Shown here one piece after another: positions 16,757-25,399 of a stretch of 64,000 bases of DNA. Position numbers and translations under genes: made by a program. How positions within the stretch are numbered: position 1 is the stretch's first letter; every line of letters begins with the position of its first letter. The stretch comes from Streptomyces dengpaensis (GTDB lineage Bacteria; Actinomycetota; Actinomycetes; Streptomycetales; Streptomycetaceae): the NCBI RefSeq assembly GCF_002946835.1, contig NZ_CP026652.1, positions 1,798,001 to 1,862,000 of the forward strand, in the 5' to 3' direction. The notes under the pieces are model-generated. The model was not told the origin of the DNA and did not search any database. It worked only from the letters and a program-made list of their open reading frames with translations.

Positions 16757-19564
16757 GTGACCGTGCGAGGGGACTTCAAGGAGCCTGCGAGACCCCGCCC
16801 CGACCTGGTCATCGGCCGGGAGGAGCTCTTCGCGGGGGCGCGGGAGCAGCTCTCGGGCGGGGGCAGTGTGCTGGTGCACGGCCCCGCGGGAATAGGAAAG
16901 TCGACCGTCCTGCGGGCATTGGCCGCGGAATACGCCGAATCGGCACGGACCGTGTTGCGCTGTTCGGCCACCGAGTCCGAATCCCATCTCCCCTTCCTCG
17001 CGCTGGCCGATCTCCTCGGCCTGGTCGTGGACGAGGTCTCCGACCGGCTGCCCGCCCCGCAGCGCACCGCCCTGGAGTCGGCGCTCACCGGCCGCGGCGA
17101 ATCCACCCTCCAGCGCGACGGGTTGGCGCTGCGGCTCGCGGTGCTGTCCGTGTTCCGGGCGCTGGCCGCCCAGGGCCCGGTGCTGATCGTCGCCGACGAC
17201 CTGCAGTGGCTCGACCCGGCGAGCGCCGAACTGCTGGGCTTCGCCGCCCGCCGTCTCGGCGACATGCCGGTGCGCATGCTGTGCGCCGTACGCACGGACA
17301 CGGAGCCCCTGCAGGAGCACGACCGCTGTCTACGCGCGTCCCCGCCGGACACCCTGGCCTTACGGATCAACCCGCTCTCCCGCACCCACGTGGCCGAACT
17401 CCTCGGCCGGCGCGGCTACACGGGGCTGCCCCGTTCCACCGTGCGGGACATCCACCGCACCAGCGGCGGCAACCCGCTGTTCGCGCTGGAGCTGGGCCGT
17501 GCCCTCGCCGAGTCCCCGACTCCGCCGAGCCCGGGCGAGCCGCTGCCCGTGCCGACCTCGCTGCGCGCGCTGGTGCTCAGCCGCCTGGAGATGCTGTCCG
17601 CGGAGGCCCGCCGCACCCTGCTCGTGGCGAGCGCGGGGGCCCGCCCCACGCTGGCGCTGCTGCACGCGGCGGGCCGCGAGAACGCCGAGGCGGAGACGGC
17701 CTCCGCCGCAGCGCTCGGGCTGCTCGCGACCGAGCGCGAGACACCCGGCATCCGGTTCGCGCATCCGCTGGTCTCCGCCGCCCTGTACGCGGAGGCGAGC
17801 GCCCAGGAGCGGCGCGCCGCCCACGCCGCGCTGTCCACGGCGGCCTCCGATCCCATCGAGCGGGCCCGGCACCTCGCCCTGGCCACCACCGGTACGGACC
17901 CGCGGGTCGCGGCCCGGCTCGGCAAGGCCGCGACCGCCGCCCGGGACCGCGGCGCGCCCTCGGTCGCCGCGGGGCTCGGGCTGCTCGCGGCGCGGCACAC
18001 TCCGGCCGACGCCGTGCCGGGTCCGGACGAGCGGCGGCTGCAGGCAGCCGAGGACGCGCTGACGGCCGGTGAGACGGACCTGGCGCGGGACATCGCGCGT
18101 CAGGTGCTGGCCCGGGCCACCGGGCCCGCGGACCGGGTACGCGCCTGGATGGTCGTCATCGACGCCGCGGGGCAGGCCATGGCCGAGATCGACGCGGTCT
18201 TCCCGCACGCGCTCGCGGACGCGGGCGACGACCCCCGGCTGCTCGCCCTCGTCCGCTACCAACTGGCCTGGCGGGCCCTGCTCATGGAGGGCGAGATGGA
18301 CAAGGCCCGCGAGGAGGCCGCTGCCGCCGCGCGCCTCGCGGCACGTGCCGGGGACCGGCCGACCGAGCTCCTCGCGCTGGGCTTCCAGGCGCAGATGGAG
18401 ACCCTGATGGGGCACCCGGACGCCCCAGCGACCATCCAGCGGGCGATGCGCGAGCCGCAGGACCCCCGTGTGGCGTGCGACCACAACGGCGCCGGTGCCG
18501 CCCGCTTCCGCTGGCTGATCATGAGCGACCAGCTCGTCGAGGCCCGTACGACCATCACCGCGCTGCTGCGCGAGGTGCAGCGGCGCGGCATGGTCGAGAG
18601 CGAGGTGCACTTCCTGCGCGGGCTCGCCGAGACCGAGCTGCGCTCCGGGCACTGCGGCCGGGCCCTCGACCTGGCCAGGGAGGCTCTGCGGCTGGCCCGC
18701 GACACGGGGATCGGCGAGGCGGCCACCGCCATGTTCACCTCGCTCGCCGAGGCCGCGGGCGGCGACGCGGACCGCGCGCTCGCGCTCGCCCGGGAGGCCG
18801 TGGACCGCGCCGAGGAGGACGGCGACCTGGTCTATCTGTCGCGCGCCCTGGGCGCCCTCGGGCACGCCCAGCTGGTCGCCGGGGACGCCACGGCGGCGGT
18901 CCAGTCGCTGCGCCGCGTACGGGAGTTGGAGGAGCGGCTCGGGGTCGTCGACCCCGCCCGTGGCCGCTGGCACGGCGATCTCGCCGAGGCGCTGGTACGG
19001 ATCGGTGAGCCCGTGGAGGCGCAGGACGTCATCGACGTCACCCGGCGGCGGGCCCTGCGCCTCGAACGCGAGAGCGTGCTCGCCGTCCTCGACCGCGCCG
19101 AGGCTCTGGTACGTGCCGCCCGCGGCGAACACGGCGCCGCCGAACGGCAGTTGACCTCCGCGCAGGACCGCCTCGGCAAGCTGGGCTACGGCCTGGAGGA
19201 GGCCCGCGCCGCGTACGCCCTCGCCGGCCTGCGCACCCTCCGGCCCGGCCCCGCCTCGTACGAGGAGGCGGCCCGCCTCTTCCGCCGCTGCCGCGCCCTG
19301 CCCTGGCTCCGCCAGGCCGAGTCCGCGGCCACCGCCCGCCCCACCCCACCGCCCCTCGCCTCCGCCGCCCTCGACGCCCTCGCCGCCACCGAACGCCAGG
19401 TCGCCGCCCTCGTCATGGAGGGCGCCACCAACCGCGAGATCGCCGCGCGCCTGTTCATCAGCGTGAAGACGGTGGAGGCGACGCTCACGCGGGTGTACCG
19501 GAAGCTGGGGATTCGGTCGCGGGTGGACATAGTCCGGCTGGCGGCGGGGCGGAGGAGCGGCTGA
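16757..19564 (+). CDS. large ATP-binding LuxR-family regulator (LAL)
   Basis: A protein of about 935 residues with the LAL (MalT-like) plan. It has an N-terminal AAA domain with Walker A GPAGIGKSTVLR and Walker B VLIVADDLQWLDPAS, long helical/TPR-like repeats rich in Ala and Arg, and a C-terminal LuxR helix-turn-helix (LAATERQVAALVMEGATNRE, ISVKTVEATLTRVYRKLG). I chose GTG 16757 because GAGGGGAG lies just before it; GTG 16763 is an alternative. A TTA codon (residue 202, 17360-17362) suggests bldA dependence. The targets are unknown; it faces the secreted protease gene downstream. Confidence 0.88.
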   Translation: MTVRGDFKEPARPRPDLVIGREELFAGAREQLSGGGSVLVHGPAGIGKSTVLRALAAEYAESARTVLRCSATESESHLPFLALADLLGLVVDEVSDRLPAPQRTALESALTGRGESTLQRDGLALRLAVLSVFRALAAQGPVLIVADDLQWLDPASAELLGFAARRLGDMPVRMLCAVRTDTEPLQEHDRCLRASPPDTLALRINPLSRTHVAELLGRRGYTGLPRSTVRDIHRTSGGNPLFALELGRALAESPTPPSPGEPLPVPTSLRALVLSRLEMLSAEARRTLLVASAGARPTLALLHAAGRENAEAETASAAALGLLATERETPGIRFAHPLVSAALYAEASAQERRAAHAALSTAASDPIERARHLALATTGTDPRVAARLGKAATAARDRGAPSVAAGLGLLAARHTPADAVPGPDERRLQAAEDALTAGETDLARDIARQVLARATGPADRVRAWMVVIDAAGQAMAEIDAVFPHALADAGDDPRLLALVRYQLAWRALLMEGEMDKAREEAAAAARLAARAGDRPTELLALGFQAQMETLMGHPDAPATIQRAMREPQDPRVACDHNGAGAARFRWLIMSDQLVEARTTITALLREVQRRGMVESEVHFLRGLAETELRSGHCGRALDLAREALRLARDTGIGEAATAMFTSLAEAAGGDADRALALAREAVDRAEEDGDLVYLSRALGALGHAQLVAGDATAAVQSLRRVRELEERLGVVDPARGRWHGDLAEALVRIGEPVEAQDVIDVTRRRALRLERESVLAVLDRAEALVRAARGEHGAAERQLTSAQDRLGKLGYGLEEARAAYALAGLRTLRPGPASYEEAARLFRRCRALPWLRQAESAATARPTPPPLASAALDALAATERQVAALVMEGATNREIAARLFISVKTVEATLTRVYRKLGIRSRVDIVRLAAGRRSG

Positions 19565-19627
19565 GCCGGCTCGAGGCGCGGTCGTCGACCTGAGCCTGAG
19601 GCGCTGGGGCATCCCGTAGCCCGTCGT

Positions 19628-19698
19628 GGGGGTCCCCCCGCTCTGGGGGTACCTCCCAGGCCCTTAAGGCACCGGGGGAGAAGCCGAGAGTGGGGGAG
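19628..19698. repeat. Streptomyces G/C-run palindromic repeat element
   Basis: The segment begins GGGGGTCCCCCCGC and ends GAAGCCGAGAGTGGGGGAG. The same two ends, in reverse orientation, frame an element inside the polyketide synthase gene at 41077-41119. Such C/G-run palindromes are scattered between genes in Streptomyces. It fills most of the 395-base gap before the trypsin gene, followed by another hairpin-prone stretch at 19806-19840. Confidence 0.65.
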
Positions 19699-19959
19699 TT
19701 TGAGGACGAGACCTTCGGGCGACCGGGCGGAGCCCCCCAGGCCGGGACCAACCGGACGGCACCGTACGCAAACCCCGCCCCGCACCGCCAAGGGTTTTCC
19801 CTCCCCCAACTCCCTTAGGGGGTTCCCTCATTGGGGGAGAAAGGCCTCACGCCCTAGCGTGTGGACGTGCCGCTCGCCCGGGCACAGGGGCCGGTCCCGA
19901 GGCTCCGTGCAGCACCCCCCACCCGCGCGTCCCCCCACCGGCAAACTCCTAGGAGACCC

Positions 19960-20751
19960 ATGTTCGGGTTCAACCGTGCCAAGAAGGCCGCCGCCGTAGG
20001 CGTGGCCACCGCTGCCGCCGCCGCGACCGCGCTGCTCGGCGCCCCCTCCGCCGTGGCCGCGCCGCAGCCCATCGTGGGCGGTACAACCACCACGACGACC
20101 GCGTACCCGTTCATGATGCAGCTCACGGACGCCTGGCAGAACCAGTTCTGCGGCGGCACCCTGGTCTCGCCCACCAAGGTGGTCACGGCCGCGCACTGCA
20201 TGGTCGGCGAGACCACCAGCAGCGTCCGCGTGGTCGGCGGCAGAACGTACCTCAACGGCACGAACGGCGCCGTCCGCCAGGTCAGCAAGATCTGGATCCA
20301 CCCCGGTTACACGGGCACGACCAACGGCGACGACGTGGCCGTGCTGACCCTGTCGAGTTCGATGCCGTACACCACGGCGTCGTACGTCTCCTCCTCGGAC
20401 ACCGGCGTCTACGCGACCGGCGCCACCGCCCGCATCCTCGGCTGGGGCACCACCTCCTCGGGCGGCAGCTCCTCCAACCAGCTGCGCACCGCGACCGTCC
20501 CGATCATGTCCGACTCCAGCTGCGCCAGTTCGTACGGCTCCGACTTCATCGCCAGCGACATGGTCTGCGCCGGATACACCTCCGGCGGCGTCGACACCTG
20601 CCAGGGCGACAGCGGCGGCCCGCTGCTCATCGGCGACGTCCTGGCCGGCATCACCTCCTGGGGCAAGGGCTGCGCGGCGCCCGGCTACCCGGGCGTCTAC
20701 ACCCGACTGACGACCTTCTCCAGCCTGGTGACCGCACAGATCAACTCGTAG
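19960..20751 (+). CDS. secreted trypsin-like serine protease
   Basis: A 263-residue S1 family preproprotease. Residues 1-34 form a typical Sec signal peptide (basic RAKK, Ala-rich core, APSAVAA cut region). A very short propeptide then leads to the mature IVGG N-terminus. The triad is visible as TAAHC (His), DDVAVLTL (Asp) and CQGDSGGPLL (Ser), and the Asp six residues before the serine predicts trypsin-like specificity for Arg/Lys. Six cysteines allow three disulfides. The ATG has an AGGAG site, and a strong hairpin follows the gene. Confidence 0.93.
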   Translation: MFGFNRAKKAAAVGVATAAAAATALLGAPSAVAAPQPIVGGTTTTTTAYPFMMQLTDAWQNQFCGGTLVSPTKVVTAAHCMVGETTSSVRVVGGRTYLNGTNGAVRQVSKIWIHPGYTGTTNGDDVAVLTLSSSMPYTTASYVSSSDTGVYATGATARILGWGTTSSGGSSSNQLRTATVPIMSDSSCASSYGSDFIASDMVCAGYTSGGVDTCQGDSGGPLLIGDVLAGITSWGKGCAAPGYPGVYTRLTTFSSLVTAQINS

Positions 20752-20791
20752 TCACCGATGATCTCCTGAGTACCCCTCAGGTGAATTGCCA

Positions 20792-20832
20792 GGGGGCGTT
20801 GCGAGCCACCACGAGCGGCCCGCAACGCCCCC
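20792..20832. terminator. bidirectional terminator between protease and winged-helix gene
   Basis: Perfect 12-base stem GGGGGCGTTGCG / CGCAACGCCCCC with a 17-base loop, placed exactly between two converging genes; its right arm touches the stop codon of the minus-strand gene. Confidence 0.8.
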
Positions 20833-21920
20833 TATCCACTCCCCGTTTCCCCCGACTTGCCGGCGGCCGGCTTCCCCACGCCACCCCAACTGGCCGCCGG
20901 CACCTTCGTGCCGAACGGCTCGATAGTGAGGACCTCGCCCTCCGGCCGCCATACGCCCGCCAGGAAACCGTCGACGAGCAGGGTGCGGTGCGCCTGGTTG
21001 CCCTGCCAGGCGCGTCCCTTGAAGGCGGCCGGCACCACCCGCGAGCGGTCGGCGTGGGAGAGGAGCAGGTTGTCGAACTCGGGCAGGAAGCGCGGCGGGG
21101 CCGGGGTGTCCGCGTCCGGGCGGGACACGTCCGGGAGGTCGAAGAGCTCGACACCGTTCTCGTCACGGAACGTGATCAGCTGGGGCCGGAGCCGTTCGAA
21201 GGTCTCGCGCAGCCGGGTCAGCCCCGCCCAGGTCTGCATGTCCTTGACGGAGGCGGGCCCGAAGGCGGCGAGATACCGCAGGACGGTCGCGTCCGGCGCG
21301 GGGGCGGGCACGGCGGGGCGGCCCAGCCAGTGCTCGGCGGTGGTCAGCGCGACCTGGCCGCTGCGGCCCCACAGGCCGCGCGGGGTGACCTGGACGAGGG
21401 GCAGACGGCAGCGGGCGGCGACGGAGAGCGCGAGCGGGTCGGCATCCGGCCACTCGGCGAGCAGCGCCTGGCCCAGCTGCTTCATGGTGCGCGGCTCGGC
21501 CTCCACCAGCTCCCGGCTGATCGCGGCGAGCCGGTCCAGGTCGACGCCGGTGAGCCCCTTGCGGAAGGTGACCAGCTCCCGGTCGCGTGCGGCCTGCACG
21601 AGCGGACGCAGGGTGAGGGCGTCGGCGGCGGTGTGCGTGTGGATGGTGGAGCGCATGGTGACGATGCGTACGGCCTCCCGGTCGGCCATGAGCTGCGACA
21701 ACGCCTCGGGGTCGAAGCCGGCGAGACGGGCGGCGAGGGCGTAGTACGGCGGCTTCACGTTCTGCGCCTGGAGACCGAGGAGGTGCTCGACGGCGGCCTG
21801 CGCGGACAGCGGCGAGCGGCGCAGCAGAAGCTGACGGTCGAGGGTCGCGCGGTTGAGGGCGCGGGTACCGAGTACGGGGGCCGACGTCCTGGTACGTGCC
21901 GTCGAGGTCGTCTTCGTCAT
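20832..21920 (-). CDS. winged helix DNA-binding domain protein (HTH_42 family)
   Basis: A protein of about 362 residues that matches the pattern of the large actinobacterial winged-helix family PF06224: a start with TRALNRATLDRQLLLRRSPL, then LLGLQAQNVKPPYYALAARL, the IVTMRSTIHTH block, a middle domain with LLAEWPDADPL and WGRSGQVALTT, and C-terminal RFLPEFDNLLLSHADRSRVV and TLLVDGFLAGVWR. The family includes AlkX/YcaQ-type DNA glycosylases that unhook crosslinks, but many members are uncharacterised. The ATG at 21918-21920 is chosen; a longer upstream frame is Ser/Arg-rich and unlikely. Confidence 0.85.
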   Translation of the reverse strand: MTKTTSTARTRTSAPVLGTRALNRATLDRQLLLRRSPLSAQAAVEHLLGLQAQNVKPPYYALAARLAGFDPEALSQLMADREAVRIVTMRSTIHTHTAADALTLRPLVQAARDRELVTFRKGLTGVDLDRLAAISRELVEAEPRTMKQLGQALLAEWPDADPLALSVAARCRLPLVQVTPRGLWGRSGQVALTTAEHWLGRPAVPAPAPDATVLRYLAAFGPASVKDMQTWAGLTRLRETFERLRPQLITFRDENGVELFDLPDVSRPDADTPAPPRFLPEFDNLLLSHADRSRVVPAAFKGRAWQGNQAHRTLLVDGFLAGVWRPEGEVLTIEPFGTKVPAASWGGVGKPAAGKSGETGSG

Positions 21921-22102
21921 GCACCGCACGCTAGCGATGCTTGCGGACACTGTCTGTCCGCAATGCTCATCGGATCCGAGGACGGATCCGAGGACGGATC
22001 CCAGGGCGGATCTCCGGGCGAGTGGGCACGCTCGGGCCGTTTGCCCCGTATATCCTTCTTCGTGATCGCGCAGACGTACGTTCGACCCTGGAGGCGTCCG
22101 CG

Positions 22103-23260
22103 ATGTCCGACCGACGCGCCCGCTCATCCGTGTGGCGACGCGGCCTGAACTCACAGGCCGCGCCACCCGCGCCATCCGCGCAGCCTGCGCAGCCCCCGTC
22201 CCCTCGCCCCGGCCCACAGGAGCCGGGGACCACCGAGGGCGCCAGCGTCGTACAGGCGGCCCTGTACCGCGACGGCGTGCGTGTCTCGACCCCCTCCTCC
22301 CTCGCCGACACCTTCCGCCAGTTGCGCGACGAGCCGGACGGCATGGCATGGATCGGCCTGGCCCGCCCCACGGAGGGCGAACTCTTCTCCCTGGCCGGCG
22401 AGTTCGACCTGCACCCGCTCTCCGTCGAGGACGCCATGGAGGCGCACCAGCGTCCGAAGCTGGAGCGGTACGGCGACACGCTCTTCGTGGTCCTGCGTGC
22501 CGCGCGCTATCTGGACGCGCCCGAGGAGGTCGACTTCGCCGAGCTGCACGTGTTCGTGGGGCCGGACTTCGTGATCACGGTCCGGCACGGCACGACGCCC
22601 GACCTCTCGGCGGTGCGCCACCGCATGGAGGACACCCCCGAGCTGCTGAAACTCGGCCCGGAGGCCGTCCTCTACGCGATCCTCGACGCCGTCGTCGACG
22701 GCTACCTCCCAGTCGTCTCCGGCGTCCAGAACGACATCGACGAGATCGAGACCGAGGTCTTCCGCGGCGACCCCGAGGTCTCCCGCCGCATCTACGAACT
22801 CTCCCGGGAAATGGTCGAGTTCCAGCGCGCCACCCGCCCGCTGGTCGGCATGCTGCACGGCCTGATGGCCGGTTTCGCCAAGTACGGCACGGACGAGGAA
22901 CTCCAGCGCTACCTCCGCGACGTCGCCGACCACGTCACCCACACCAGCGAACGCGTCGACGGCTTCCGCCAGGCCCTGACGGACATCCTGACGGTGAACG
23001 CGACGCTGGTCACGCAGCAGCAGAACGCGGAGATGCGGGCCCTGGCGGAGGCGGGCTTCCAGCAGAACGAAGAGATCAAGAAGATCTCGGCGTGGGCGGC
23101 GATTCTCTTCGCTCCCACACTCGTCGGGACCATCTACGGCATGAACTTCGAGAACATGCCGGAGCTGGGCTGGAGCTTCGGGTACCCCCTTGCGATCGGG
23201 CTGATGGGGATTGTCTGCGCCAGTTTGTACGTGATTTTCAAGCGACGGGACTGGCTCTAG
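22103..23260 (+). CDS. CorA-family magnesium/cobalt transporter
   Basis: A 385-residue CorA-type channel. After a Pro-rich N-terminal tail come the cytoplasmic alpha/beta domain, a long stalk helix (about residues 220-310) and two C-terminal transmembrane helices. The first ends in the signature [10 protein letters not shown] (GMN motif), and the second is followed by a short basic tail FKRRDWL. The pore-side selectivity motif is therefore intact. It is monocistronic; the sequence directly after the stop is a pseudogene. Confidence 0.92.
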   Translation: MSDRRARSSVWRRGLNSQAAPPAPSAQPAQPPSPRPGPQEPGTTEGASVVQAALYRDGVRVSTPSSLADTFRQLRDEPDGMAWIGLARPTEGELFSLAGEFDLHPLSVEDAMEAHQRPKLERYGDTLFVVLRAARYLDAPEEVDFAELHVFVGPDFVITVRHGTTPDLSAVRHRMEDTPELLKLGPEAVLYAILDAVVDGYLPVVSGVQNDIDEIETEVFRGDPEVSRRIYELSREMVEFQRATRPLVGMLHGLMAGFAKYGTDEELQRYLRDVADHVTHTSERVDGFRQALTDILTVNATLVTQQQNAEMRALAEAGFQQNEEIKKISAWAAILFAPTLVGTIYGMNFENMPELGWSFGYPLAIGLMGIVCASLYVIFKRRDWL

Positions 23261-23267
23261 ACGCCGC

Positions 23268-23504
23268 GAGCAGATCTACCCGGTCGTGCCGGGCCACGAG
23301 ATCGCCGGCGTGGTCGCCGCGGTCGGCCCCGCCGCTGTGCGCGGGCATCACCATGTACTCGCCGCTCCGGCGCTTCGGTGCGGGTCCCGGCAAGAAGGTC
23401 GCCGTCATCGGCTTCGGCGGACTCGGCCACATGGCCGTGAGGTTCGCCCACGCCATGGGCGCCGAGGTGACCGTGCTGTCGCGGTCGCTGAAGAAGCACG
23501 ACAA
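23268..23504 (+). pseudogene. alcohol dehydrogenase pseudogene, N-terminal and middle fragments
   Basis: Directly after corA the plus strand reads [20 protein letters not shown], the zinc-dependent alcohol dehydrogenase motif containing GHE. It then jumps frame to [20 protein letters not shown] and [20 protein letters not shown], the NAD(P)-binding turn. The zinc-cysteine lobe of about 90 residues that should lie between is missing. No start codon survives. The C-terminal piece appears separately at about 23800-23926. Confidence 0.8.
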
Positions 23505-23576
23505 GAGCCGTCGGCGCAGCCGGTGTTCCGGTCCCCCGACGAGGCGTGCGTGCTCAGGGACTGATGTCCGTCGGCT

Positions 23577-23783
23577 CTAGACGGTCGGCCGCCCAGGAAG
23601 CGAGCAGGCGCAGCCCGTCGTGGGCCGCCGCCCCAGGACGACGGCCGGGGTGGCGGTCAGGTCGTCCAGTACCCGCCGAAGCTGCGGCTGCACCTTCTGC
23701 CCGACGCGCCGGGGCGGCCGGGCGCCCGCCTTGCCGGCCAGCTCGTACAGGTAGTCGCGCTGGCCGTCACTCAGGTGCAGCAC
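23577..23783 (-). pseudogene. XRE/MmyB-type regulator fragment
   Basis: The minus strand encodes LHLSDGQRDYLYELAGKAG, RRVGQKVQPQLRRVLDDLTA and TPAVVLGRRP. This is the junction between the helix-turn-helix and the MmyB-like ligand domain of a large actinobacterial regulator family. Both ends are missing. It lies inside the broken alcohol dehydrogenase gene in the opposite orientation; in other actinomycetes such regulators often sit divergent from oxidoreductases. Confidence 0.65.
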
Positions 23784-23799
23784 GCGGACGAGCGTCTGT

Positions 23800-23926
23800 C
23801 GGCGTCCTCGACGGTACGGTCGCCCCCGGCCGCGTGTTCGACAGCACCGTCACCCTCGACGAAGTGCCGGACGGTTACCGCGCGATGGACCGGCGCGAGG
23901 CCCTCAAGGTCCTCGTCCGTCCCTGA
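23800..23926 (+). pseudogene. alcohol dehydrogenase pseudogene, C-terminal fragment
   Basis: The plus strand reads VAPGRVFDSTVTLDEVPDGY followed by RAMDRREALKVLVRP and a stop, the usual C-terminal end of zinc-type alcohol dehydrogenases. It is separated from its other fragments by the inverted regulator remnant, so the locus has been rearranged rather than only truncated. Confidence 0.75.
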
Positions 23927-23946
23927 CCCTGAGGTCTCCACAGCGG

Positions 23947-25020
23947 TCAGCGCATGGGGGAGGGACCGTCCGGGCCCCTCAGCAGCGCCAGATGGGCGAG
24001 GTCTGCGGGCGGAGGTGTTGTCACCGACCAGAGGGGCGCGGGGGATCCGTCGGCGACCGCGGCCGGGGCGTCGGTCAGGTTCATCCGCTCGCGCAGCCGG
24101 CCGTAGAAGTCCATCGGCCCCAGCCGGACAGCCCGCAGTCGGCGCGGGGCCGCGTACACGCCGATCCAGTCCCCCGGATCGAGCACGCCTCGTAGTTGGC
24201 CGTCGATGCTGACCGCGGCCGGCCCCGACCGTTCGAGAACCTTCAGGCCGACGGGCTCGTCGGGGGCCGTGACGACCGAGCGGTTGAACGCCATGTGCGG
24301 GGCGACCGGCGTGAAGACGAGGGCCTCGGCGCGCGGCGAGATGACGGGTCCGCCGGCCGCGAAGCTGTAGGCGGTCGAGCCGGTCGGGGTGGCCACCAGC
24401 AGCGCGTCGGCGGAGTAGGACGCCAGGAGCCGGCCGGCGATGTAGACGCCGACCGACACCTGGCGGTCCCTGGCCAGCTTCTCCAGGACGACGTCGTTGA
24501 GGGCGGTGACGTCGAGCGGGATGCCCCACTCGTCGTCGGCCTCGCAGTCGGGGCGCACCTGGGGAGGCGGCAGGAGCGGCCCGCGACCGTACCGCACCCA
24601 CGCCTCCATGTCTGCCGGCACTTCGAGGCGGCAGGAGGCCCGCAGGGCGAGCAGCATGCGGCTGTCGATCGCGATCCGGTCCTCGCACACCGCGTCCAGC
24701 GCCGAACGTACGCAGACGGCCGGCACCTCCGTCAGGAAGCCCAACCGCCCCAGGTCGACGCCCAGGACCAGGGCGTCGTTCTCCGCGGCCACCCGGGCAC
24801 CACGCAGGAAGGTGCCGTCGCCGCCCAGCGTGACGACGAGATCCGGCTCGCCCGCGGCCTCGGCCTCCTCACGGGCGTCGTGCCGCCCGCCGTCCTGCCA
24901 CACGTCGATGTCCGTGCACCGCACGGCGTGCTCCTCGCACCACGCGCGCACCACACAGGCCGCCTCCACGGCCTCCGCGCGCCCGCTGTGCACGACCAGG
25001 CCGACTCGGCTCACCGTCAT
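23947..25020 (-). CDS. NAD kinase (second-copy type)
   Basis: A 357-residue ATP-NAD kinase. The GGDG phosphate-binding motif is in LVVTLGGDGTFLRGARVA, followed by LGVDLGRLGFLTEV, the ALNDVVLEKLARDRQVSVGV block and the DALLVATPTGSTAYSFAAGG motif. It carries an insert around residues 135-160 and a longer C-terminal tail than the housekeeping enzyme, so it may be an accessory paralogue. A GGAGGAG site precedes the ATG. It probably phosphorylates NAD to NADP in the cytoplasm, which could raise NADPH supply. Confidence 0.88.
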   Translation of the reverse strand: MTVSRVGLVVHSGRAEAVEAACVVRAWCEEHAVRCTDIDVWQDGGRHDAREEAEAAGEPDLVVTLGGDGTFLRGARVAAENDALVLGVDLGRLGFLTEVPAVCVRSALDAVCEDRIAIDSRMLLALRASCRLEVPADMEAWVRYGRGPLLPPPQVRPDCEADDEWGIPLDVTALNDVVLEKLARDRQVSVGVYIAGRLLASYSADALLVATPTGSTAYSFAAGGPVISPRAEALVFTPVAPHMAFNRSVVTAPDEPVGLKVLERSGPAAVSIDGQLRGVLDPGDWIGVYAAPRRLRAVRLGPMDFYGRLRERMNLTDAPAAVADGSPAPLWSVTTPPPADLAHLALLRGPDGPSPMR

Positions 25021-25399
25021 CTCTGACTCCTCCGGGACAGGTCGGTCACCACGTCGTGGTGAGAGTACGGAGCGTGGCCCACGGGTCGCCCTCGCGGGCG
25101 TCGTCGGTGGCCAGTCGGAGCCGCCAGTTCACGCGGGTGCCGTACACGGTCGCGTCGGTGACGGTCCGGATGACGAGGCGGGCGGCCCGGTCGCGTGGGT
25201 CGTCCGGCGAGGAGGAGCGGTCACGGCCCTCGTCGGATCTGCGGGATCGAACCCGCGCGGGCATACCCATGGACGGTGACGCCCCGAAGGCGGCGCAGCC
25301 TGGGTCCACGGATCCGGGGTGAGCCATGTCGGACAAGAGTATCGCCGACCTGGCGGTCTGCGCAGGCGACGCCGTCTGCCGTCAAGCGGCGAAAGGGCC
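25021..25399. other. 379-base intergenic region, no supported gene
   Basis: A minus-strand open frame of 96 codons (25046-25336) spans most of it, ending VIRTVTDATVYGTRVNWRLR and DPWATLRTLTTTW. I recognise no family and see no ribosome site, so I do not call it a gene. A short GCGGGTTCGATCCCGC palindrome (25239-25254, minus strand) looks like a tRNA T-arm but has no tRNA around it. This is the probable left border of the biosynthetic cluster. Confidence 0.5.

Noticed and set aside
25225..25270. tRNA 3' fragment suggested by GCGGGTTCGATCCCGC
   Set aside because: The T-loop would be one base short, no acceptor stem, anticodon arm or CCA context is present, and no duplicate is seen elsewhere in the window.
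25046..25336. 96-codon minus-strand open frame beside the NAD kinase
   Set aside because: No ribosome site, no family resemblance and weak codon bias in its first half; kept only as a note in the intergenic entry.
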